11,143 bases of DNA from an uncultured Oscillospiraceae bacterium (GTDB lineage Bacteria > Bacillota > Clostridia > Oscillospirales > Acutalibacteraceae): positions 1 to 11,143 of the forward strand of contig URGH01000074.1 in NCBI GenBank assembly GCA_900547305.1. The letters are read 5' to 3'. Of the stretch, positions 6,138 through 11,143 are shown in pieces. Below the pieces are notes generated by a model that saw only the letters and a program-made list of their open reading frames with translations, had not been told where the DNA came from and did no database searches. The position numbers and the translations under genes were made by a program. Position 1 is the first letter of the stretch, and each line of letters starts with the position of its first letter.

Positions 6138-6801
6138 GACGTTTCTTTACCGTTTCCCCGCTGTTTTTATAAATACTGTCGGGCGATATAACGCCGCGCA
6201 CAGATGACAGCGGATAAATATTTGTATTCTTCCCTACTATTGTTCCCGGGTTCAGCACCGTGCCGCAGCCCACCTCAACATAGTCGCCGAGTATCGCGCC
6301 GAATTTTTTAAGCCCCGTTTCAAGCCTTTCCTCGCCCTTTTTAAGTACTACAAGGGTTTTATCCGACTTTACGTTTGAAGTAATTGAACCCGCGCCCATG
6401 TGCGAATGAAAGCCGAGTATGGAATCGCCAACATAGTTATAGTGCGGCACCTGCACCGTGCCTATAAGCACTGCGTTTTTAAGCTCTGTTGAGTTGCCCA
6501 CCACGCAATCGTTACCCACAAGCGCGTTGCCCCTTATAAAGGCGCAGTGGCGCACCTCGGTTCTCTCGCCTATAATGCAGGGACCCGTAATACTTGCGCT
6601 CGGCGCCACCTTTGCCGACCTTGCAATCCAAATATTTTCGCCGCGCTCTTCATATATTTCTTTATCAAGCGCAGGACCTATTTCCTTTATATAATCGCCT
6701 ATTTTTTTAAGCGCCTCAAACGGATAAGTCACGCTGCAAAGCAGCTTTTCCGCCAAGGTGCCCTCTGCCGATAAAAGCTCTTTAACGGTTATACCGGTCA
6801 T
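6127..6801 (-). CDS. GlmU-like left-handed beta-helix (hexapeptide) protein, possible acyltransferase
   Basis: Counting from the ATG at 6801, the 224-residue protein has an N-terminal alpha-helical part (1-55) and then hexapeptide repeats (about 57-205) such as IGERTE, IRGNAL and VGNDCV, which form a left-handed beta-helix. The segment TELKN..PHYNYVGDS..GAGSITSN (about 105-144) mirrors the acetyltransferase domain of GlmU, including the histidine (H120) at the place of the GlmU catalytic base. The uridylyltransferase domain is absent, so it is not a full GlmU. It may be an acetyltransferase or sugar-nucleotide-related enzyme (inference). I prefer the ATG at 6801 because GGG lies about 10 bases upstream. 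The GTG at 6810 adds three residues but has no suitably spaced ribosome site. First gene of the operon. Confidence 0.82.
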   Translation of the reverse strand: MTGITVKELLSAEGTLAEKLLCSVTYPFEALKKIGDYIKEIGPALDKEIYEERGENIWIARSAKVAPSASITGPCIIGERTEVRHCAFIRGNALVGNDCVVGNSTELKNAVLIGTVQVPHYNYVGDSILGFHSHMGAGSITSNVKSDKTLVVLKKGEERLETGLKKFGAILGDYVEVGCGTVLNPGTIVGKNTNIYPLSSVRGVISPDSIYKNSGETVKKRHEC

Positions 6802-6846
6802 AAATTTCACACCCTTTTAACCTATTTATAATTATTATACACGCTA

Positions 6847-6875
6847 ATTATATCAGCATTATGAATTTTTTTCAA
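6847..6875 (-). promoter_or_regulatory. Promoter of the minus-strand operon
   Basis: On the minus strand TTGAAA (6875-6870) is followed after exactly 17 bp by TATAAT (6852-6847), a near-perfect sigma-A promoter. Transcription would start near 6840, leaving a leader of about 40 nt before the ATG at 6801. It stands back to back with the SRP RNA promoter; the two -35 elements are 18 bp apart. Confidence 0.85.
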
Positions 6876-6893
6876 CATTTTCTATCTTGGGTA

Positions 6894-6922
6894 TTGTAAA
6901 AAAATAAAAATTGTGTTAAAAT
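6894..6922 (+). promoter_or_regulatory. Promoter of the SRP RNA
   Basis: TTGTAA (6894-6899), a 17-bp spacer and TAAAAT (6917-6922) form a good sigma-A promoter. The start would be near 6930, matching the 5' end of the SRP RNA fold. It may also supply read-through transcription into dnaX, for which I see no clear separate promoter. Confidence 0.75.
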
Positions 6923-6932
6923 ACATAGCATA

Positions 6933-7080
6933 GACCTTGTTCACTCGGGTGTGCGAACGGGCGGGTCCTGTGCGACGGGGCGCTGCGAACCATGTCAGGC
7001 GGGGAACCGAGCAGCATTAAGCGGTACTCCCCGTGCGCCGCAGTAAATCGGTTCGTTCGTACACCCGGGTGAGTGAGGCT
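6933..7080 (+). ncRNA. ffs: Signal recognition particle RNA, short bacterial form
   Basis: The signature of SRP domain IV is present: GTCAGG (6994-6999), then CGG-GGAA-CCG (7000-7009) forming a stem with a GGAA tetraloop, then AGCAGC (7010-7015) closing the symmetric loop that binds Ffh. The flanks pair over a long helix; for example GGGTGT near 6948-6953 pairs with ACACCC at 7061-7066, and the outermost bases AG..CCT pair with AGGCT at 7076-7080. The length of about 148 nt is nearer the 4.5S type than the long Alu-containing type of Bacillus. The ends are inferred from pairing. The RNA works with Ffh to target membrane and secreted proteins. Confidence 0.9.
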
Positions 7081-7088
7081 ATATTTTT
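7061..7088 (+). terminator. Probable terminator formed by the SRP RNA end
   Basis: The closing helix of the SRP RNA ends at 7080 and is followed by ATATTTTTG, with five T at 7084-7088. The long terminal stem plus U-run can act as an intrinsic terminator. It is probably leaky, since dnaX lies 76 bp downstream without an obvious promoter of its own. Confidence 0.5.
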
Positions 7089-7095
7089 GTTAATC

Positions 7096-7127
7096 AATTC
7101 GGAATGCGGAATGCGGAATTCCGAATT
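7096..7127. repeat. AT-rich palindromic dispersed repeat, copy A
   Basis: The arms AATTCGGAAT (7096-7105) and ATTCCGAATT (7118-7127) are perfect 10-bp inverted repeats. The middle consists of repeated GCGGAAT units. The same GGAAT/GCGGAAT vocabulary recurs at 9710-9740 and, inverted, at 9807-9838. Confidence 0.75.
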
Positions 7128-7164
7128 AAAAACAGTTGATATCATTTTATTAAGGAGGATGCGT

Positions 7165-8745
7165 ATGTCTTATCAGGCGCTTTATCGGAAATACCGCCCG
7201 CAGACCTTTTCGGACGTTGTAGGTCAGGAGCATATTACCGAAACGCTTAAAAATGAGCTTTCCGCAGGCAAAGCCACGCATGCGTATCTGTTTACGGGCA
7301 CCCGCGGCACGGGTAAAACTTCTACCGCCAAAATATTGGCAAAGGCGGTAAATTGCCTGAACCCCAAAAACGGCGACCCCTGCCTTGAGTGTGAAAGCTG
7401 CCTATCGGTTGCAAACGGTGAAAATACCGATATTGTGGAGATAGACGCGGCTTCGAACAACAGCGTCGACAGCATACGCGAGCTGCGCGACCAAGTAAGC
7501 TTTGCGCCCGCCTCTTCAAAATACCGCGTTTATATTATAGACGAGGTGCATATGCTCACCATAAGCGCCTTTAACGCGCTGCTTAAAACCCTTGAAGAGC
7601 CGCCCGAGCACGTTATTTTTATTCTCGCCACAACCGAAGTTCATAAGCTGCCCGCAACCATACTTTCCCGCTGCCAGAGGTTTGATTTCAGAAGAATAGA
7701 CCCCGAGCGAATTTGCGAAAGAATACAGTATATAGCGGGAAAAGAGGACTTAACCGTGACAGACGGCGCCGCCTCTTTAATAGCCGCCGCGGCTGACGGC
7801 GGTATGCGCGACGCGCTTTCAATTTTAGACCTGTGCGCCTCGGGCAGTAAAAATATAGACGAAGAAACGGTGGAAAGCGTTTGCGGAATGGCGGGCGGCG
7901 ATTACCTTTTGCAATTAGCCGACTGCATAAACCGCCGCGACGCCGAGGGCGCGCTTTTGCTGACGGATAAATTATACAACACTTCTGTTGATATGCAGCG
8001 GCTTTTATCCGAGCTTACCTCACATTTCCGCGACCTTATGATAATTAAAACCGTAAAAAGCGATAATAAACCCATTGTCTGCTCCGAGGCGCGTCTCAAA
8101 GCCCTAACCGAGCAGGCAGCCGCCTTTGATATAAAGGATATTATGCACGCGCTCTCGCTTTTGCAGGCGTCCGCCGCGGGTATGCAAAGCGGCAACCGCC
8201 GCTGCGAAATGGAAATGGCGCTGATACGGCTTTGCACCCCCTCGCTTTCAAACGATCTGTCCTCGCTCGAAAGAAGAATAAACGCGCTTGAAACAGGGGC
8301 GGCAAAAATAACCCCGCGCCCGCGCGAGGAAAAAGCAGCACCCGCTGTGGCACCGGAACCCGAACAGGATATTCCGCTGCCCGAAGCCCCGCCCGATGAA
8401 CCCGCTGTGCAAGCGGTAAGCACAGGCGATACAGAGCAGGTAGAAAACGGCGAATGGGATGAAATAAGGCGAATACTCAAAACATCCTGCCCGCTTATAG
8501 CAGGCGTGCTTAACGAATCGAGAGCGTTCACAAGGGGACCGTTCCTTTTAATTGACGCGCCGAACGAGAACTTCCGCTCTATGGTAAATAACCCGATGTA
8601 CCGCGACGCGATAAGAAAAGCCGCGCTGAATGTGCTCGGCAAGGCTTATAAATTAGGGCCTTACACCGCGCCGAAAGCACCGACGGACGAAAAAGACCCG
8701 CTTGCGGAGCTTGCGGGCAAGCTTAAAAATTTTGAAATAAATTAA
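7165..8745 (+). CDS. dnaX: DNA polymerase III subunits gamma and tau
   Basis: The clamp-loader ATPase subunit that opens the sliding clamp and links the replisome. The 526-residue product has Walker A at residues 45-52 (GTRGTGKT), a four-cysteine zinc module at C64, C73, C76 and C79, Walker B DEVH at 126-129 and the arginine-finger motif SRC at 168-170. The collar domain follows. An acidic, Pro/Ala-rich linker spans about 385-430, and a C-terminal tau region ends the protein. I chose the ATG at 7165 because AAGGAGG (7152-7158) lies six bases upstream and the product starts MSYQALYRKYRP, as is usual. An ATG at 7159 abuts the ribosome site, and any earlier start would translate the SRP RNA. The stop overlaps the ybaB ribosome site. 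Confidence 0.97.
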   Translation: MSYQALYRKYRPQTFSDVVGQEHITETLKNELSAGKATHAYLFTGTRGTGKTSTAKILAKAVNCLNPKNGDPCLECESCLSVANGENTDIVEIDAASNNSVDSIRELRDQVSFAPASSKYRVYIIDEVHMLTISAFNALLKTLEEPPEHVIFILATTEVHKLPATILSRCQRFDFRRIDPERICERIQYIAGKEDLTVTDGAASLIAAAADGGMRDALSILDLCASGSKNIDEETVESVCGMAGGDYLLQLADCINRRDAEGALLLTDKLYNTSVDMQRLLSELTSHFRDLMIIKTVKSDNKPIVCSEARLKALTEQAAAFDIKDIMHALSLLQASAAGMQSGNRRCEMEMALIRLCTPSLSNDLSSLERRINALETGAAKITPRPREEKAAPAVAPEPEQDIPLPEAPPDEPAVQAVSTGDTEQVENGEWDEIRRILKTSCPLIAGVLNESRAFTRGPFLLIDAPNENFRSMVNNPMYRDAIRKAALNVLGKAYKLGPYTAPKAPTDEKDPLAELAGKLKNFEIN

Positions 8746-8758
8746 GGAGATATAAAAA

Positions 8759-9100
8759 ATGAAAGTACGTTTACCCAATTCCGGCGGCGCCGGCAATATG
8801 AATCAGATGTTAAAGCAGGCACAGAAAATGCAGGCGGATATGGCAGAATTGCAGGCCGACCTTGAGCAGCGCGAGTATACCGCAACCTCGGGCGGCGGTA
8901 TGATTGAAGTAACGGTTGACGGCAAGCACCACATAAAAGCCCTTAAAATCAACCCCGACGCGGTTGACCCCGAAGATACCGAAATGCTTGAAGACCTTAT
9001 AACCGTTGCGGTGAACGAAGCCGTAGCCAACGCGGAAAAGACCGCTGAGGACGAAATGGGCGCTATTACCGGCGGACTTAATATGCCGGGACTTTTCTGA
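8759..9100 (+). CDS. ybaB: YbaB/EbfC-family nucleoid-associated protein
   Basis: A small DNA-binding protein of 113 residues, close to the family norm, almost always found between dnaX and recR. The N-terminal helix (MNQMLKQAQKMQADMAELQADL, residues 14-35) is the dimer-forming coiled helix, followed by the conserved beta region TATSGGGMIEVTVDG and the acidic ..LEDLITVAVNEA.. helix. AAGGAG, overlapping the dnaX TAA, serves as its ribosome site and suggests coupled translation. It binds DNA as a dimer in better studied bacteria; a role in this organism is inferred. recR begins two bases after its stop. Confidence 0.95.
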   Translation: MKVRLPNSGGAGNMNQMLKQAQKMQADMAELQADLEQREYTATSGGGMIEVTVDGKHHIKALKINPDAVDPEDTEMLEDLITVAVNEAVANAEKTAEDEMGAITGGLNMPGLF

Positions 9101-9102
9101 TA

Positions 9103-9705
9103 ATGGCTAAAAACAGTATTGTGCCGCTTACCGAGCTTATAGCCCAGTTTGAGCGGCTGCCGGGCATTGGCAGAAAAACCGCGCAGCGCTTGGCTTACAG
9201 CATTTTGGAGCAGCCGCCCGAGCGCGCCGAAAAATTTGCCGAGGCGCTTGTTAACGCGCGGCGGAAAATACATTTCTGCAAGGTTTGCCAAGCGCTTACG
9301 GATATGGACACCTGCGCCATTTGCGCCGATACCGAACGCGACCACAGCGTGATATGCGTTGTTGCCGAGCCGAAGGACGTTATGGCATTTGAACGCACGC
9401 GGGAATATAACGGAACATATCACGTTTTGCACGGGGTTATTTCTCCGCTTGACGGCATAGGCCCCGAGCAGCTGCGAATAAAGGAGCTTATGGCGCGCCT
9501 TTCCGACAGCAGCGTGACCGAAATAATAATGGCTACCAACCCCACAGTTGAGGGGGAGGCGACCGCCAGCTATTTATCCCGTATGATAAAGCCGCTCGGC
9601 ATTAAGGTGACCCGCCTTGCCTACGGTATACCCGTGGGCGGCGACCTTGAATATGCCGACGAATACACCCTTGCCCGCGCGCTTGAGGGAAGAAACGAAA
9701 TCTGA
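9103..9705 (+). CDS. recR: Recombination protein RecR
   Basis: Acts with RecO (and RecF) to load RecA at gaps during recombinational DNA repair. The 200-residue protein, a standard length, has a helix-hairpin-helix near residues 16-30 (RLPGIGRKTAQRLA), a C4 zinc finger at C59, C62, C71 and C74, a TOPRIM domain beginning at VICVVAEP (83-90) and the C-terminal signature around TRLAYGIPVGGDLEYADEYTL with its Walker-B-like patch. It starts two bases after ybaB, with only a weak ribosome site, so its translation probably depends on coupling to ybaB. It ends the dnaX-ybaB-recR unit. Confidence 0.97.
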   Translation: MAKNSIVPLTELIAQFERLPGIGRKTAQRLAYSILEQPPERAEKFAEALVNARRKIHFCKVCQALTDMDTCAICADTERDHSVICVVAEPKDVMAFERTREYNGTYHVLHGVISPLDGIGPEQLRIKELMARLSDSSVTEIIMATNPTVEGEATASYLSRMIKPLGIKVTRLAYGIPVGGDLEYADEYTLARALEGRNEI

Positions 9706-9709
9706 ATAT

Positions 9710-9740
9710 AATTCGGAATGTTGAATTCGTAATTCGGAAT
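9710..9740. repeat. AT-rich palindromic dispersed repeat, copy B
   Basis: AATTCGGAAT occurs directly twice, at 9710-9719 and 9731-9740, joined by a stretch containing GAATTCG. It begins five bases after the recR stop and uses the same units as copy A. Confidence 0.7.
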
Positions 9741-9757
9741 TAAAGAAACGTTACCTG

Positions 9758-9792
9758 CTGCAACGGGCTTTTCTTTTTATTGCCCGGCTGCA
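9758..9792 (+). terminator. Weak hairpin after recR, possible terminator
   Basis: TGCA (9759-9762) and CGGGC (9764-9768) pair with GCCCG (9782-9786) and TGCA (9789-9792), with a bulge. The T-rich stretch TTTTCTTTTT (9769-9778) lies in the loop rather than after it. A shorter alternative hairpin, CCTG (9754-9757) with CGGG (9764-9767), would place the T tract correctly but has only four pairs. Termination here is plausible but unproven. Confidence 0.3.
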
Positions 9793-9806
9793 AATCAAAT
9801 ATAAAT

Positions 9807-9838
9807 AATTCCGCATTACGCATTCCGAATTCCGCATT
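9807..9838. repeat. AT-rich palindromic dispersed repeat, copy C (inverted)
   Basis: The segment is built from ATTCCGCATT and ATTCCGAATT units, the reverse complement of the units in copies A and B. With copy B it brackets the hairpin after recR in opposite orientation. It ends 18 bases before the DUF896 start codon. Confidence 0.7.
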
Positions 9839-9856
9839 AAAAAAAGTGGTGAATTT

Positions 9857-10078
9857 ATGACAAAAGAGCAGATTGCCCGAATAAACGAGCTTGCAAGAAA
9901 GCAAAAGGCAGAGGGGCTGACCGCCGAGGAAAAGGCGGAGCAGCTGAAGCTTCGCGGCGAGTATATAAACGCCTACAAGCAAAGCCTTATCGCTCAGCTT
10001 GAAAACACATATATATTAGAGCCGGACGGCACCAAAAGAAAGGTAAGGCGCAAGGATGATGCAGCTCCTCTTAACTGA
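9857..10078 (+). CDS. DUF896 family protein
   Basis: A 73-residue protein of the DUF896 (YnzC-like) family, common in Firmicutes and of uncertain role. It is mostly helical and highly charged: the N-terminal part (TKEQIARINELARKQKAEGL) and the second helix (TAEEKAEQLKLRGEYINAYK) match the helical-hairpin plan of the family, followed by a basic tail (GTKRKVRRKDD). The length is typical. The ribosome site is weak (GTGGTG before the ATG). Its last 23 bases overlap the next gene in another frame, so the two are probably co-transcribed. Confidence 0.9.
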   Translation: MTKEQIARINELARKQKAEGLTAEEKAEQLKLRGEYINAYKQSLIAQLENTYILEPDGTKRKVRRKDDAAPLN

Positions 10079-11009
10079 TACCGCAACCCTTGAATCAAAC
10101 GGGGATCTGCCGCTTGATGTTTTTGATAAATTCGGCAAGGTTAAAAAATTCGACAATATTACCCGCGAAGAGCTGCTGACGGCGGCAGCGGATGCGGAAA
10201 TAATTCTCTGCAATAAAACGGTTATTGACAGGGAAATTATGAACGCCGCGCCCAAACTTCGCTATATAGGGCTTTTCGCCACGGGCTATAATAATATAGA
10301 TATTGCCGCAGCAAAAGAAAAGGGAATTACCGTTTGCAATGCGGGCAGCTACTCCACAAACGCCGTGACCCAGCAGGTTATCGGCTATATTCTTATGCAC
10401 TACACCAAAATTCCGCAGTATGATGCATTTGTAAAGCAGGGCGGGTGGAAACGCTCGGGCGTTTTTTCACCGCTTATTTTTTCGGGCGACGAGGTATACG
10501 GCAAGACCCTCGGAATAGTGGGCTACGGAAATATCGGCAAGGCGGTAGAAAAAGCCGCCGAGGGGCTTGGTATGAATGTTTTGGTGCACACAAGAACCGT
10601 TCGCGAAAACGGCAAAACGAAATTCGTCGGGCTTGATACGCTGCTTGAAAACAGCGATATTGTAACGCTGCACTGCCCCTTAAACCCGCAAAGCGAAAAA
10701 ATGATGAACGCCGCGGCTTTTGCAAAAATGCGGGACGGTGCATTCTTTATAAACACCTCGCGCGGCGGCACGGTGGATGAAAACGCGCTTTTCTCAGCAC
10801 TTCAAAGCGGCAAACTTTCGGGCGCTGCAATAGATGTGCTAACAAGCGAGCCTATGCAGCCCGATTGCCCGCTTACAGACGCGCCGAATATAATAATCAC
10901 CCCGCACACCGCGTGGGCGCCGCTGCCCACAAGGCTTAGGCTTTTGGATATTGTAAGCGGAAATATAACCGCCTATTTAAGCGGCAGCCCCCAAAACAGA
11001 ATAGTGTAA
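10056..11009 (+). CDS. D-2-hydroxyacid dehydrogenase (glycerate dehydrogenase/hydroxypyruvate reductase-like)
   Basis: An NAD(P)-dependent oxidoreductase that interconverts 2-keto acids and D-2-hydroxy acids. The 317-residue protein has the nucleotide-binding GYGNIG motif at 156-161, followed by the catalytic arginine in TSRGG (R236), glutamate in SEP (E265) and histidine in TPH (H284), all in normal positions. The motif SGKLSGAAIDVLTSEP is typical of the family. The wording is closest to glycerate dehydrogenases, but substrate cannot be fixed from sequence. Two ATG codons stand together at 10056 and 10059. Both lie inside the end of the DUF896 gene, with AAGG 8-11 bases upstream as a probable ribosome site. 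A strong terminator follows. Confidence 0.92.
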   Translation: MMQLLLTDTATLESNGDLPLDVFDKFGKVKKFDNITREELLTAAADAEIILCNKTVIDREIMNAAPKLRYIGLFATGYNNIDIAAAKEKGITVCNAGSYSTNAVTQQVIGYILMHYTKIPQYDAFVKQGGWKRSGVFSPLIFSGDEVYGKTLGIVGYGNIGKAVEKAAEGLGMNVLVHTRTVRENGKTKFVGLDTLLENSDIVTLHCPLNPQSEKMMNAAAFAKMRDGAFFINTSRGGTVDENALFSALQSGKLSGAAIDVLTSEPMQPDCPLTDAPNIIITPHTAWAPLPTRLRLLDIVSGNITAYLSGSPQNRIV

Positions 11010-11023
11010 ATTATAAAAACAGA

Positions 11024-11074
11024 CCCCCTCGGAGAAAACGCAATTTAGCGTTTTCCCCGAGGGGGATTCTTTTT
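11024..11074 (+). terminator. Intrinsic terminator after the dehydrogenase gene
   Basis: CCCCCTCGG (11024-11032) pairs with CCGAGGGGG (11057-11065), and after one A-C mismatch GAAAACGC (11034-11041) pairs with GCGTTTTC (11048-11055), leaving a six-base loop. A T run at 11070-11074 follows. This 17-bp stem is among the strongest in the window and begins 15 bases after the stop codon. Confidence 0.92.
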
Positions 11075-11103
11075 AGACATTAGATGTTAGCTTTTAGAGA
11101 ATA

Positions 11104-11143
11104 CCCCTCAGTCAACTTCGTTGACAGCCGCTGACGGCGGCGG
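11104..11143. repeat. Possible start of a dispersed hairpin repeat at the right edge
   Basis: GTCAAC (11111-11116) and GTTGAC (11120-11125) form a hairpin around TTC, preceded by ACCCCTCA and followed by GC-rich GCCGCTGACGGCGG. The wording resembles intergenic repeats with a CCCCTCAGTC start seen in several gut Clostridia (from memory, not a search). The element is cut by the window end. Confidence 0.4.

Noticed and set aside
7033..7164. N-terminal extension of dnaX starting at 7033
   Set aside because: It would translate the 3' half of the SRP RNA and the palindromic repeat. The ribosome site at 7152-7158 and the usual MSYQALYRKYRP start point to 7165.
8320..8345. Possible programmed frameshift site in dnaX making a shorter gamma subunit
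   Set aside because: There is an A run (GGAAAAAGC), but it is not in the A-AAA-AAG register of the known slippery sequence and I see no clear downstream hairpin. There is no support for gamma production by frameshifting.
7902..8642. A 246-codon open frame on the minus strand opposite dnaX
   Set aside because: It lies entirely within the well-supported dnaX coding region, has a Ser/Ala-rich low-complexity product without any recognisable domain, and is explained by codon bias on the other strand.
8803..9432. A 209-codon open frame on the minus strand opposite ybaB and recR
   Set aside because: Both genes on the plus strand show strong family motifs; the antisense product has none and no ribosome site was seen.
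7096..9838. The GGAAT repeats as a CRISPR array
   Set aside because: Copies are few, variable, palindromic, in both orientations and not separated by uniform spacers.

Overview
This window looks like chromosomal DNA from a low-to-mid GC Firmicute of class Clostridia, probably near the Ruminococcaceae/Oscillospiraceae. The organism call is an inference. It rests on the order SRP RNA - dnaX - ybaB - recR, a DUF896 protein, a solitary 5S rRNA gene, strong AGGAGG ribosome binding sites, sigma-A type promoters with 17-bp spacers, and a prokaryotic RING-finger membrane protein. No species can be named from the sequence alone.

Layout. (1) Positions 1-541: the 3' end of an AT-rich gene cut by the left edge, function unrecognised. 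(2) 542-1135: no gene; it holds a hairpin, a nested inverted repeat with further hairpins, and a strong promoter. (3) 1136-1252: a single 5S rRNA with its own promoter and terminator. (4) 1383-6801, minus strand: seven tightly packed genes that read as one operon from a promoter at 6847-6875. In transcription order they are a GlmU-like left-handed beta-helix protein, a NUDIX hydrolase, a RING-type membrane protein, a zinc-ribbon membrane protein, galU, a YjjG-type HAD phosphatase and an Mrp-type iron-sulfur carrier ATPase. (5) 6894-7088, plus strand: a promoter divergent from that operon drives a short SRP RNA. (6) 7165-9705: dnaX, ybaB and recR, the usual replication/recombination cluster. 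(7) 9857-11009: a DUF896 gene overlapping a D-2-hydroxyacid dehydrogenase gene, closed by a strong terminator. The right edge enters what looks like a dispersed repeat.

How the genes fit together. The plus-strand cluster combines the DNA polymerase III clamp-loader subunit, a nucleoid-associated protein and a recombinational repair protein, with the SRP RNA for membrane protein targeting just upstream. The minus-strand operon mixes nucleotide-sugar supply (galU, the GlmU-like protein), nucleotide or metabolite clean-up (NUDIX, YjjG), iron-sulfur handling (Mrp) and a pair of related membrane proteins that differ mainly in their N-terminal zinc modules. That pair is the least explained part of the window. 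A short AT-rich palindromic repeat occurs three times, once before dnaX and twice after recR. Most of the window is ordinary core genome. I see no CRISPR array, integrase, transposase or clear defence island, although the truncated left-edge gene has foreign-looking composition.
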